Shown piece after piece: positions 35,851 to 45,153 of a stretch of 64,000 nt of DNA (its first letter is position 1; the number at the start of each line of letters is the position of its first letter). This stretch comes from Paralithodes platypus. Taxonomy: Eukaryota > Arthropoda > Malacostraca > Decapoda > Lithodidae. The translations under genes and the position numbers were made by a program. The notes beneath the pieces were generated by a model. It had not been told where the DNA came from. It did no database searches and was given only the letters and a program-made list of their open reading frames with translations. The stretch covers positions 28,237,558 to 28,301,557 of the forward strand of contig CM064485.1 of assembly GCA_032716605.1 (NCBI GenBank). The letters are read 5' to 3'.

Positions 35851-36143
35851 CCCATTACTTCTGAGATTTTAAGATGCTCGCCCCATTAGTTTGGCTGTTT
35901 TAAGACCCTCCTCATTTATGTGTCAACTTTAAGACCTTTCGTACCATTTACTGTACTGTAGGTGTTGATTTTATCCTACCGAGCTATAGCGATATTGCAA
36001 TTTACGAGGATTCGGCATTTGGCCATGGCATTTTTCAACCAAAAATTCATGAATATATCTCGAAGGGGGGTCTTGGGTGTACTGTATAAAGGTTAAAATA
36101 AAATACAAAGAACCTCCCCTTAATCTTAACCCCAACTAAACAG

Positions 36144-36303
36144 GTCCATGACATCTGCCGCCTGACTGGTCCAGAGGTCCATCAGCCAGGCGCCAATACC
36201 TGGCTGTATGATGTTCTCATGGCCCAAGAACAAGTTACGGTCCTTCTGGTACAGTCCGAGGCCGTAAGATCCGCCATTAGGGCCCTGGACCGTGACCCAA
36301 GAG
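36144..36303 (+). CDS. Putative exon: SEFIR domain core
   Basis: The acceptor CTTAACCCCAACTAAACAG is followed by an open frame in phase 0, the same phase in which the 31,245 donor ends. It reads VHDICRLTGPEVHQPGANTW, then LYDVLMAQEQVTVLLVQSEA. This matches the SEFIR core: a second beta strand (V-x-D), a loop with an acidic residue and G, a Trp-Leu pair (WL) in helix B/C, and the third strand VTVLLVQS, which corresponds to VVxLxS in IL-17 receptors. The segment ends GAG|GTGAGG, a consensus donor, in phase 1. Exon length is 160 bp. Evidence for a real exon is the frame continuity plus the domain match. No transcript data are available. Confidence 0.65.
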
Positions 36304-36662
36304 GTGAGGTTATGGTCTACATTCTTGTTAGCTATATCTGTAGTTATATTATTATTATTATTATTTGTATTTAATGTTATTACTATTGTAGTACTAATCT
36401 ATAAATATTGTTACGACCGGCACTACGAAATAAACAAGGGCACTTAAGAATGGACTAGATGATAGGCTATATCTGCAACAACGGTACGCTAATTCCAAAC
36501 CCTCGAACTATTACGCCGGTGAACAAAAACACTCAAACCCTCCAGAGTTAATCTCCTGGATAACGGGTATCAATTAACTGGGTTTTAATGCACTTCTACA
36601 AAGGCATTCCGATGACGGCAAAGCCAACTCACAACAGGAGTACTTACGTTATGAAAATGCTC

Positions 36663-37282
36663 TTAACCTCTGAAGTGCGCATGGGGGTAATTGGAAACGT
36701 CCCCCTGTGCTGACGTATTTGAGGTGTTTCCGTCACTAAAATATTCATTGTGCCATTAATAGCATTAATACTTATCCATATGCGCCTATTATGGGTTGAT
36801 TATAAAGGTATTAACCTGAAACAACAATAAAACGAGTGAAAACAGCGTTTGGATGGTCAAAATCGGAGATATAGCCCGCGAGTTGTATAATGTATGGGTG
36901 AGGCAATCTGCTTTCCCGCCAATTTCCCCCAAGGCCACTGAGACACAGTCGATCGATACTCTCTCTCTCTCTCTTGCACTCGCTTGCTATCAGTGATGAC
37001 CACACCCTCCAATCGGATTTCTAATGTTAGCACGAAAATATACCTCAGAATAAGGGAATAACAGGGAAAATAGGTGATAACTGAAGGAGAGGAGGAAAGT
37101 GGGGAAGGAGGGGAGGTAGAGGACTGAGATTTTGCATGGCCCAGGGGCCAAAAAAAAAAAAAAAAATTTTTTTTTTTTTTTTTCGATGTCAAAAGTTGAT
37201 TTTTTTTTTCTCTGACTCTTAAGAGTCTCCCCGCAGTGCGCCGGGGGAACTCTTAAGAGTCTCCCCGCAGCTCCCGGGTTAA
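36663..37282. mobile_element. TTAA-flanked MITE, copy B
   Basis: 620 bp from TTAA (36,663-36,666) to TTAA (37,279-37,282), with inward ends CCTCTGAAGTGC and CCCGGGAGCTGC. It aligns along its length with copy A (7,969-9,072) after removing the nested insertion there. It has the same CT microsatellite and A/T homopolymer. The right ~65 bp matches the left end of the piggyBac element at 14,635, which suggests that piggyBac transposase could mobilise it. Confidence 0.85.
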
Positions 37283-37315
37283 GTAATAACAATGCTTGAA
37301 TAAACTATATAAGAT

Positions 37316-37737
37316 TTAACCCTTAAAGAGTGGCGCTCGACTTAAGTCGTGCACCAATTTGCAGCAAGTTAGGAGCATTATTAAGGCTTTTAAAGGGTTA
37401 AAATCGAGTGCAAATGGCCGGGAGCGCAGCGGGCCAGACAGCCGACTCCCAGGGCTTACCGCCACCCATTAACTCATGTTCCCTGTGTTCTCGAGAGGCC
37501 GGCAGTGTAGCCAGTAGTGAGCATAGCTGGGAAAAATATGCCGATATATGCTAAACTTCCATGTTCGTGGCACCACTGCAAGAGAACCACGAGTGCTACG
37601 TAGCTCGTTCTGGTCTCATTTTGAAGCTTTTAGTGCCTAGTTTTTTGCTAAATAATTTTTTTTTTTCATGCAGATGCTTGATTTATCATGCAGGAGGGCC
37701 TGAATATGCCCAAAACACACCGCTAGACAAGGGTTAA
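37316..37737. mobile_element. TTAA-flanked MITE, 422 bp
   Basis: TTAA at 37,316-37,319 and 37,734-37,737, with inward ends CCCTTAAAGAGTGGCGC and CCCTTGTCTAGCGGTGT (10 of 17 positions shared). No coding frame. It is a piggyBac-type non-autonomous element distinct from copies A and B. Confidence 0.6.
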
Positions 37738-38296
37738 TAAAGGAATATATGCTTACGTTAACTTTAGTGCGAGTCTGCACTCAACACTAAACTCTTCAAT
37801 GCTCTATGAAAACACTGGAAGTCTAGTCCTACAGCAATCAGATATGGAATCTTCTGAAAAGGTCTGATGCTCTAAGATGCTCGTTAATATAGAACAGAAA
37901 TAAATGCAGGGGCAGGACACCAAAGCGTGTATCTTAAATACACCAATAAGTAGGATACATATATATAACAAGGGAGTGCAACAACTCTGTGACAGCACTA
38001 ATAATAACCACTCAGAAACAGTACTTCCTTAGCCATCGTAACAGCCAAACTGGGTTGTGCACTATGCATCAACCTAGGCTAAAATAAGGCGTGAATAATT
38101 CCTAAAGCATACACAATGAAAGTTAATAAACACAATGCTGTCTTTCTCACTAATAAAGTCTAGCAGTGGCATAAAAGGTACTAGGAAACTAGGCAGAGCG
38201 CAAGCATGCTCGTAGCCTACTGTCTCCCCTTGAACAGATTTCCCTTATGTTACGTTAAGTGACTTGGAGGCTCTCTTGGTAAGTCCAGATCTCTAG

Positions 38297-38355
38297 TATC
38301 TGGTCTTGCCCTGGCGCTCCACAAAGGTCAACAAAATGAGGTAGCAATCATACAG
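38297..38355 (+). CDS. Putative exon: SEFIR domain third segment
   Basis: From 38,297 the frame carries the two bases needed to complete the phase-1 codon of the previous exon and reads SGLALALHKGQQNEVAIIQ, ending CAG|GTAAGA, a strong donor, in phase 0. In SEFIR domains the strand-helix after the third beta strand has the form LFxxALxxL followed by a hydrophobic strand (YVVVYFS), which this resembles. An alternative start at 38,270 keeps the same frame. A competing reading from the strong acceptor at 38,237 gives a short peptide and then a TAG at 38,294, so the boundary is uncertain. The rest of the domain was not found downstream. Confidence 0.4.
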
Positions 38356-39129
38356 GTAAGAGTAGGCAAAAGCCCTTTACCGGTATGCTGCTACACTCGC
38401 AAAGGAAAATATGCACAATGTTTACAGGCTAGCTAACTTCGTCGATGTTGTACAGGCTCTGACTTGCCACATACATAACTCAGACAACGACCAAAGATAC
38501 CTTCCACTGTCTAGCATTAAATAATGGGAAAGAACAGCTCAATAATTAGAAGCACCCCAACACTATGATACAATTTGACTATGACTCTAATAATCACTAA
38601 AACTAGTGCAAACATATATGGAGAGCTGGTGCTGGTAATACGACTGGCCGACTATGGAAGTAGTATGCAGAACCAGAAGGGATAAGTAATTGAATAAAGA
38701 GAGGAGTATGAAAACGAAGAAGTTCAGAGAGAGAAAGTAATAAAGGGGTTAGATTGGGGGACAGATTGCAAAGGACATGTAGGACCAAGCATGCCATGCC
38801 AAGCTCTGCAGGAGACACGAGGGTAGGAGCCCGCACCTCCTTACCAGGACAGCGGCCTCCAATCACAGACGACTACAGTGCATTCATTCGACATATATCG
38901 ACAGGCCCCGCCCGCTTCCACCAGCGCCGTAGACGAAGTAGAGCTTATACCGCAATCTCGGACAAGTCACTTGTCACCTTACCACGGAGCTGATGAGAGC
39001 TCCAAGTAAAATTAATTATAGGATGTAAGAGCGCTTTAATACATGCATATTTGCAGTTATTCTTTACAATACAATATTACCATATACCATTGTACAGAAA
39101 AGTAAACTCCATTACCATTGTTACCTCGT
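38356..39129. other. No further exon recognised
   Basis: No continuation of the SEFIR frame could be identified here. A GC-rich ~46 bp word (TACAGTGCATTCATTCGACA...) at 38,874-38,919 occurs inverted at 40,024-40,070, next to CCAATC motifs. It may be a repeat or regulatory sequence. Confidence 0.4.
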
Positions 39130-39555
39130 CTACTTGGGCAGAGCAGAGGTAGACATTTTAAAGCTAGGCTTAGCGAGCGACTGCGTTTGGGTGTATAGGG
39201 TACGGTACCTAATGCCTCCCCCTCCCTTGTCTGTGTACCTCAGTCTCCCTCCCTCCCTCTCTCTCTCATAGTGTGAAGTGATCAAGTTGTCAATTGATCC
39301 AAGTATGGGTGAAAGCCGTTGCTGGTAAACTGGTGAATGAAAGACTCCTTCAATCTTCCTGCCTTGAGTTCTGATCTTGTTAGTCAATGGCTGTGAAACT
39401 TGTGTTGCCTCAGAGGTTTTCTTCACCACCACATCAACTGGCTCAGTTTTCTCCTTATCAAAATACTTGAATACATTTAATACAATATTCCTGGCTTGAC
39501 TGACAAGTCGGAGAGAACCAGCAGGTCTGCCAGGGGTATGGGCAGGAGACGCCAT
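39130..39555 (-). pseudogene. HTH/transposase-like N-terminal fragment
   Basis: A 141-codon frame. Residues ~14-65 (VSQARNIVLNVFKYFDKEK, then VVVKKTSEATQVSQPLTNKI) resemble the N-terminal HTH segment found in many arthropod transposon-derived proteins (pattern: V-R-x-I-V-x-N-V-x-x-Y-F then T-A-E-A-T-G-V-S-x-x-T). They are followed by RTQGRKIEGVFHSP, then unrelated low-complexity sequence. The family-like part thus covers about 39,355-39,555 and the tail is probably read-through into intron or junk. It may be a first exon of a domesticated gene or a truncated transposon. No catalytic domain is present nearby. Confidence 0.45.
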
Positions 39556-39599
39556 CTTTCCCCTTCAGAAGACAGGAGGGAACTGAACTGACGTTTGAA

Positions 39600-40411
39600 T
39601 GACAGCGCATTGACAAAAGACACCAGCGTTGCCAATGTAGCTACCTTACCGCTAGATCTAAAAGTATTTACTTGAACAAGGGAATGGAGCTGTTAAAGAC
39701 AGGCTCCAGTCTTAACATTTCTTTCTCACTCGTTGATGTAGAAAGGTAGATGGCTTTGTAGGCCATTTTTAATAATTTAAATTGATAAATAAATATTGAC
39801 TTGATCTAGCGGCAATATTTTACACCTAGCAATAAGAATGCTGGCTATACTCCGAATCTTTTAGCACATGTTATCAATATTGGAGTAATATTCTAGCAAT
39901 ATTAGGTAGGCATTTACTAGTTTGTATTCTTCTAGTTACTTCTGCAAACAGATTAAATTATTTTTGTGCTGATTTGGACACCTCGCACCTCGCACAGTCA
40001 TGCCAGCCGTATGATAACGGTTGGGGAAGTGGGCGGGGCCTGTCAATATATGTCGAATGAATGCACTGTACGTCATGAGGAGGGCCCGCCGGCCAATCAC
40101 GAGCGGGTGGCCCCGCCTAAGAAAGGAATGCGCACGTACATACACACGCACACACTACCATCCCGCTCTCGCCTCTCTCTCTCCTTACAACTTCACACAA
40201 TGCATCTTATATTCTATCAATGATATAAAATACTTCCAAGTGTCACAGACAAGAATAAAGACCACCACTGATCTGTCTGTGACAACATGAACTCTATGAA
40301 AGAAAGAACATCATTCTACGATTATTGTAGCCCATTTCACTGCCCTGGCAAGCGCTAGCGAGTTACGAGTGTATTCTGGCAAGCTGGCCAGCGTAACAAT
40401 ATACTATTATA
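39600..40411. other. No gene recognised
   Basis: AT-rich to 39,960, then a GC-rich patch (39,985-40,140) with GGGCGGGGCC, GCCAATCAC and a CRE-like ACGTCATG. The patch looks promoter-like. A downstream gene could not be identified on either strand. Confidence 0.4.
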
Positions 40412-40660
40412 CTAGGGTTGGAATAATTCGACAGTTGCTTAGAGGTTTGTATTTTTATTTACAAAACTCTCACGGTAGCCATAATCTCCATAGCAATTGA
40501 TTCTCTGTTCGGGTCGAAATGAATTCAAGCTATATTTTGAATACCTACAACGGCCCACTATAGTTTGTACTTTGGAATTATTACATTCCCATTACCACCT
40601 ATTTGGACAATTGCTATTCAGAGTCTTGACTCACTTCGACTTCGAGCCAAAGGCACATCA
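40412..40660. repeat. Dispersed repeat (partner at 63,669)
   Basis: Shares AGGGT(T/A)GGAATAATT, GACAGTTG, GATTGATTCTCT / CAATTGATTCTCT, GTCGAAAT and CTATTCAGAG words in the same order with 63,669-63,930. Identity looks like 70-75% by eye. Confidence 0.65.
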
Positions 40661-40984
40661 CTATCTTCACAATGCTTGACAAAACTATTTCCCCTACTAT
40701 CCCTCAAGATTTTATTGTATCTATCAACTCTCCCCTTACTATATAAATCATAAACTTTATTCCCTTTATAAGTTCAAAACACCTTTATCATATCGTACAT
40801 GATTAATATCTCATATAACATTTACATTACCATGACCATACTACTAAACTATTAGTAGGTCCAAGTTCTTAAATTCCTTCTGTAATATGACTCGCAATTA
40901 CCACATCAATTACAATACAATTACTAACTCAACAGGTATTCTCATCACCTGTACAATATCTAAATATAATTACTAACTCAACAG

Positions 40985-41140
40985 GTACAGTCGCAATCCC
41001 TAAAAGTAAGCCCCCCTTGACTCGAGAAATATTGGTATCCCGGGTATTTCTGGATGACAGGTAAACGTGGCACAAACGAACACACTCCACTCCGATTTAG
41101 CACAGGTGGCTCGAACAGCAAAATGAACCCTTGATGGTTT
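40985..41140 (-). repeat. Dispersed repeat (partner at 62,125)
   Basis: The reverse complement matches 62,125-62,290: GGTTCAT-TTGCTGTTCGA, GGAGTGTGTTCGTTTGTG, and GGGGGGCTTACTTTTAGGGATTG in both (last block at 41,001-41,023, minus). Class unknown; a stretch of about 150 bp. Confidence 0.7.
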
Positions 41141-41564
41141 TGATGTGTCAACGTTAGTTTTTGCTTTCCATTGCTATCAGTTATTTAAAGGTCAGCCAAA
41201 TAAAATATTGCACAATTATTTGTGTATAAACAACATTCACAAATACACTTCTCATACGGCTATATTTAGCTTGAAACGCATGAAATTTGAAATCAATAAC
41301 AACAAAATCCTCAAAGTGTCCGAAACCTACAAGTTCAAAATAGAATAAACTGTTTCAGCAATACTATTTATAGTAACAACACACTATTTTTTAACGAAGG
41401 TCATAATGCAATGGATAGGTATGAAGATTGGCCAACTATACTCAATCCAAGCTACAGTAAGCTATATCGCAACCTGAAGTCACAAGATCGAGTCGAGTCC
41501 TTCAGAAATAAAAAGCTTGATTATTATACTCCGGGTAATTCTATTTCGTATTTTAAAACGTTGA
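41141..41564. other. No gene recognised (DIRS left flank)
   Basis: AT-rich. Frames of 67 and 82 codons are open but match no family. The DIRS element begins at about 41,565. Confidence 0.45.
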
Positions 41565-41618
41565 TTGGGAGGTTTGACGTACCTCCCAACCTACCAAATA
41601 GGAAAACCTACTATTTGG

Positions 41619-41912
41619 TAGTAGTCTTGGAAAATCCAACGTCAAGGCTATTAACCTAATTGCAATGACGACTTGTCTATTTTGACTGCTATGTCGTCAT
41701 TCCAACCGCGGTTAAAAAGAAAACGTCTAGAGTCTACTCCTTATCTTGCTCTAGGAGACGTTGTACATTAACCAAAACTACCACCGAAGGTGAAAAAAGC
41801 ATAGAAGAGAAGAAAAAGGGGTTTACCTTAGTTACCGCTTAAGGCCATCCCGTGTTCCGTCATGTGCAGATCCCTGTCGAACGTGCGCATGAGCGACCCT
41901 CTCTTGTCATCA
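41619..41912 (+). repeat. DIRS left inverted terminal repeat
   Basis: Reverse complement of 49,266-49,560 with only a handful of differences by eye (for example TTGGAAAATCC versus TTGGCAAATCC). The left side has an extra ~54 bp outside the repeat (41,565-41,618), which contains GGTTTGACGTACC and a palindrome around CCAAATAGG / CCTATTTGG. Confidence 0.9.
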
Positions 41913-41975
41913 CATCTCACGTCAGCAGAAGAACGCGGATGGGCAGGGGTCCGGCGTGAGGGAGGGTATTATGTA

Positions 41976-42086
41976 CGTTGGATTTTCCAAGACTACTACC
42001 AAATAGTAGGTTTTCCTATTTGGTAGGTTGGGAGGTACGTCAAACCTCCCAATTTGTTAGTAGTCTTGGCAAATCCAACGTCAAGG
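41976..42086. repeat. DIRS internal complementary region
   Basis: 41,976-42,052 is complementary to the left end (41,565-41,642). 42,052-42,086 is complementary to the right end (49,532-49,566). The two abut in the order expected of a circle junction. In DIRS replication this region is thought to template completion of the element ends and circularisation. Confidence 0.9.
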
Positions 42087-42440
42087 TTGCATAACAAATA
42101 GGAGGAGGACATCCAAGCCCAACCTACCAAAAAAAACAATGCATAAAACAAAATTATGAATGACAAAGACACAATTTAAACAAGAGAGTTTAATAAAAGA
42201 GTGAAAAACTGAGGAGTAGCTAAAAAGAACAGTTTTAACACATGCCCGTCATTCATAGTAATGCAAAAACATAGACTTGTCTGAAACCAAAAAGGTACTG
42301 TACCCAAAATCCCTTTTCTTCAAAAACCACCCAAAAACACTGAACACAAGAACAAAACACAATTTTCAATGTGGCAAAAACACTTATGTACTGGAACAAT
42401 ACATAATCCCAAACTTGCAATCCAGTGTTGCAAACCCGTA

Positions 42441-42459
42441 CCCCCCCCCCCCCCCCCCC
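42441..42459. repeat. Poly-C tract (19 bp)
   Basis: A homopolymer followed by TTTGTCA. The same context follows the poly-C tract at 787-803 in the decayed copy, so the tract is an ancestral feature of this DIRS family's 3' region and not random slippage. Confidence 0.9.
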
Positions 42460-42559
42460 TTTGTCAAATAAAACAAAGGAAAAGAACGAGGGACAAGGGG
42501 GGAAGACCAGGGATCTTCGCCAGAGCACCAGGAAACACGACCCCCGAGAGCAAGCACCG

Positions 42560-43600
42560 GCCGAGGGGGTCGAACACTGGACACGGAGAGGTAGGAGGAG
42601 ATGAAGGAATTGATAGAAGACCACAAAACCGCCGAGGCGATGGCAGGTAAGGATCGACATGGCAGGAACCGGAAGGAGGCAGCAAAGGATCTGACATCGT
42701 GCGCAGAACCCCTACAAACAGGGTGACGGGCACGAACGGTCCGACAAACGTGGCGGCCCATCTGCACCTGCGAGAGCCTCCCACCTGACCGAGGAGACAC
42801 CCACACAGCAGTACCCGAAGGCGGCGCCACAGACGCAACAGAGGAGTGCAAGACTGACACCAGGCACAACACATGGCGAGGATGCCCACGCCGTACAGCC
42901 TGGATGGCGAAAGGCTGGAAAACGGGGGCCTCCCTCCCATGCGTTGTAACAAAAGGAGAGGAGGAGGCGAACGAGACGCCATGCAAGGACGGGGAGAATC
43001 GCACGCAGTCCCGGGGCCGTGACAATGCCGCTAGTGCAGACACCCAATCCCCAGTGGCCAGAGCGACAAGGAAGAGTGGACGCCCGAGCAACGGAACCGG
43101 CGTAGCGACCCTTGTATACGTGGGTGAAGCCAGAAGGACCAGAGCCCGCCCCAGATCCCACTGCGGAGGGACCTGGCGCGGAGGCGGTCGATCCCGGAAG
43201 GCAGCCGTCAGGAAGGAATCCAGCTCCTGTGGCGGAACGACCAGCCCAGCGACGGACCCAAAGACCCCCCGAACGGCAGACAAGTGGGTACATATAGCGT
43301 CTACTTGAAAGTGACGCGTACGGAAGAGGTGAAACAAGAAGCGTAGGATGAGGGAAGGAGAGCCAACTGGCAGGCGAGTGGCCAGTAGCCACCTAGTAAA
43401 AGACCTCCAGTGGGACCCGTAAGTCCCCCAAGGAGAAGACGGCCAGGAACGCTGCAGGAAGTCAGTCAGGGCCCGGCCGGGGACCGGGAGCCACCGTGCC
43501 TCATGAACAAGCACGATGCGAAGGCCAACGAGGTCCGCAGGTCTCCAACCTAGCCCAAGTGGAAGCCGGAGACAGGGAGAGGGACCGGACTCGGGCACCA
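42560..43600 (-). CDS. DIRS tyrosine recombinase
   Basis: It occupies the 3' part of a minus-strand open frame (42,384-43,859); the 5' part of that frame shadows the RNase H region. An N-terminal SAM-like core-binding part (WGTYGSHWRSFTRWLLATRL at ~43,370-43,430) is followed by a catalytic domain. The conserved block HDVRSFAASFRFLP (~42,665-42,705) supplies His and the second Arg. VLWSSINSFISSYL (~42,588-42,630) supplies the Trp and the nucleophilic Tyr. In the first motif, normally ATGxRxSEL, this copy reads ATGDWVSAL (~43,030-43,060), so the first catalytic Arg appears replaced by Trp. It catalyses integration of the circular DNA. Extra residues after SSYL are probably not functional. Start codon not determined. 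Confidence 0.8.
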
Positions 43601-44254
43601 CCGCGGCAACCGGGCGTACCAAGCCCGTGCCGGCCACAGAGGCGCGAGGAGCCAGACGCAGCCATGGTACAGCCGCAGCCTCGCGAGGACTGGGCACATC
43701 AACAGCGCGTCTGGAGGCGGAAAGATGTATATCGACCGCCACCTGTACCAGGCTACCATGAAAGCGTCCGGACCCCCCCCGGAGCGCGAGGCCGGAGGGA
43801 GAGGTCCAGAGGCAACTGGCGCGGCACCCCCGATGCGAACAAGGCGACCTCCGGAACACCTCAGGAAGCCGCGAGGTCGGCGAACACAGTCCGTTTCATT
43901 GCCCATTCTACAAGAACGCCCTGCCCTCACGACAGGGCGGCCGCCCACAGGGTGGCAGGCCCGGGCAGGGAGGAGGCATGCAAGGAGAAGAGGTGTCGGT
44001 CCGCGAGGAAGAACAACTCCACCGAGACCCCCAATAGAGTCAACGACCTGGAGGACCCCCGCATTAGTAAACAGTGGACAGCTTGTCTGAGTGTCCAACC
44101 CGAAGGCCACCGACTTACCCCGAAGGGCCAGCGCGTGGTCCCGCAGGAAGAACAAAGGAACCAACAGTCCGAGGGCATAGACGGGTAAGTGGAGGGAGAC
44201 CCACCCATCTGCCGGGAAGTGGACGTCCCAGGTTCGATCGGGAACTTCACCCAA
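43550..44254 (-). CDS. DIRS RNase H region and downstream domain
   Basis: A 234-codon open frame in line with the RT. It has RGKSVAFGLDTQTSCPLFTN, matching the DIRS RNase H segment with a conserved Asp (usually VxxDNxTxxxYxN), and farther on VWLLAPLWPARAWYARL, matching the conserved LLxAPxWPxRxWYxxL block seen in nearly all DIRS pol proteins just before the recombinase. The first RNase H Asp is in the upstream frame, at VWVATDTSSEVG (~44,250-44,285). There is therefore a frame change near 44,250. It degrades the RNA strand of RNA-DNA hybrids during replication. Confidence 0.75.
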   Translation of the reverse strand: MGEVPDRTWDVHFPADGWVSLHLPVYALGLLVPLFFLRDHALALRGKSVAFGLDTQTSCPLFTNAGVLQVVDSIGGLGGVVLPRGPTPLLLACLLPARACHPVGGRPVVRAGRSCRMGNETDCVRRPRGFLRCSGGRLVRIGGAAPVASGPLPPASRSGGGPDAFMVAWYRWRSIYIFPPPDALLMCPVLARLRLYHGCVWLLAPLWPARAWYARLPRWCPSPVPLPVSGFHLG

Positions 44255-44275
44255 CCTCGCTCGACGTATCTGTGG

Positions 44276-45142
44276 CTACCCAGACCGTCGGCGGGGGGGC
44301 GGTCCAGGGCACAGCCGCAGAGAGCGAGCCCCGAGCAACCCAGCGACCGAAGCATCTGCGAACGGTACGCGGGAGCGGCAGGAGCCGATCCATAGGGGCA
44401 ACGGAAACACCGCGGTGCCCATGAGGAGGAGGCGGCGTAGCCAGAGGCTCCCTAAGGGAAGGGGCAGAGCGGCCCAATGCAGCGAACCCACGAACGAGTC
44501 CCAGAGCCACCCCGGGAGGGAGACCGAGTGCAACACGGCGAAGACCTTCCACCGAAGGTGCACCGTGGCCGGCAGACCCCGGGTCACCGTAGCGCCGGAC
44601 AAAACCCATGTGAGACCGACCCATGGCACGACACGCGACAGGGTCAAGCGTGACTTGGGAACATCGAAGGGGAACCCTAACCGTGCGATGCTGCGAACGA
44701 CTGTGAGGGCGTCGCCAATGCCCAGTCCTAGGGCTTCGGAAACTACCAACCAATCGTCCAAGGAAAACAGGATCTGGAGCCCGCTCCTGAGGAGAGGACC
44801 CAGAGCCTGCCCCACCAGTGCGGAGAAGATCCGCGGCGCGATGTGGAGACCGAAGGGAAGGCCGTCGAACAGGAACACATGATCGGAAGTCCGAACAGCC
44901 AAGAATCGCTGGAAGCGAGGATGGAGAGGAACGAGCCAAGACGCATCCTGGAGGGCCAGCGACACTACCCACGACAGAGGGCGCAGGGCCAGGCGTACCA
45001 GGGGTACTGGCAGCATCCGAAACCGTGTGAGCACGATGTGCCCGTTGAGGGCCGACAGATCCACCACCGGTCGCATCGCGTCGCAGTTCGGCGACGGTAC
45101 CAGAAAGACACGGGAGAGGAAAACCGGGTGACCGGCGGTCAA
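44276..45142 (-). CDS. DIRS reverse transcriptase
   Basis: A 288-codon frame with motifs in DIRS order: SRVFLVPSPN...MRPVVDLSALN (motif 1/2), SLALQDASWLVPLHP with the first catalytic Asp (motif A), RFQRFLAV, FDGLPFGLHIAPRIFSALV (motif B), and LFSLDDWLV (motif C, normally YLDDW) with both Asp residues kept. GLTWVLSG and the thumb-connection segment follow. Length fits a DIRS RT palm. The end of the frame shifts into the RNase H frame at about 44,280. Overlapping frames in the same stretch are shadows. Confidence 0.85.
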   Translation of the reverse strand: MTAGHPVFLSRVFLVPSPNCDAMRPVVDLSALNGHIVLTRFRMLPVPLVRLALRPLSWVVSLALQDASWLVPLHPRFQRFLAVRTSDHVFLFDGLPFGLHIAPRIFSALVGQALGPLLRSGLQILFSLDDWLVVSEALGLGIGDALTVVRSIARLGFPFDVPKSRLTLSRVVPWVGLTWVLSGATVTRGLPATVHLRWKVFAVLHSVSLPGWLWDSFVGSLHWAALPLPLGSLWLRRLLLMGTAVFPLPLWIGSCRSRVPFADASVAGLLGARSLRLCPGPPPRRRSG

Positions 45143-45153
45143 CTCCCTCGACT

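Larger units (their letters stand above)
31246..36143 (+). other. Putative intron holding transposons
   Basis: The 4.9 kb between the first two exon-like segments begins GTCAGT and ends CCCCAACTAAACAG. It holds a Tc1/mariner element (32,364-33,734), a hAT element (34,469-35,850) and dispersed repeats. The rest (31,246-32,363, 33,735-34,429 and 35,961-36,143) is AT-rich with no coding sequence recognised. Confidence 0.55.
36409..38043. mobile_element. Possible solo LTR with two nested MITEs
   Basis: TGTTACGA at 36,409-36,416 and TCGTAACA at 38,036-38,043 form a TG...CA-ended inverted pair as in Ty3/Gypsy LTRs. Subtracting the two TTAA-flanked MITEs leaves ~600 bp, a reasonable LTR length. No flanking duplication is seen and no internal retrotransposon sequence is present, so this is tentative. 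Confidence 0.3.

Noticed and set aside
38238..38296. Alternative third SEFIR exon starting at the strong acceptor at 38,237
   Set aside because: Phase fits, but the frame reaches TAG at 38,294 and the residues fit the SEFIR pattern less well than the frame used from 38,297. Kept only as an uncertainty.
43496..44188. 230-codon + strand ORF
   Set aside because: Lies opposite the DIRS RNase H region. High GC removes stops from the antisense frames and the translation has no family features.
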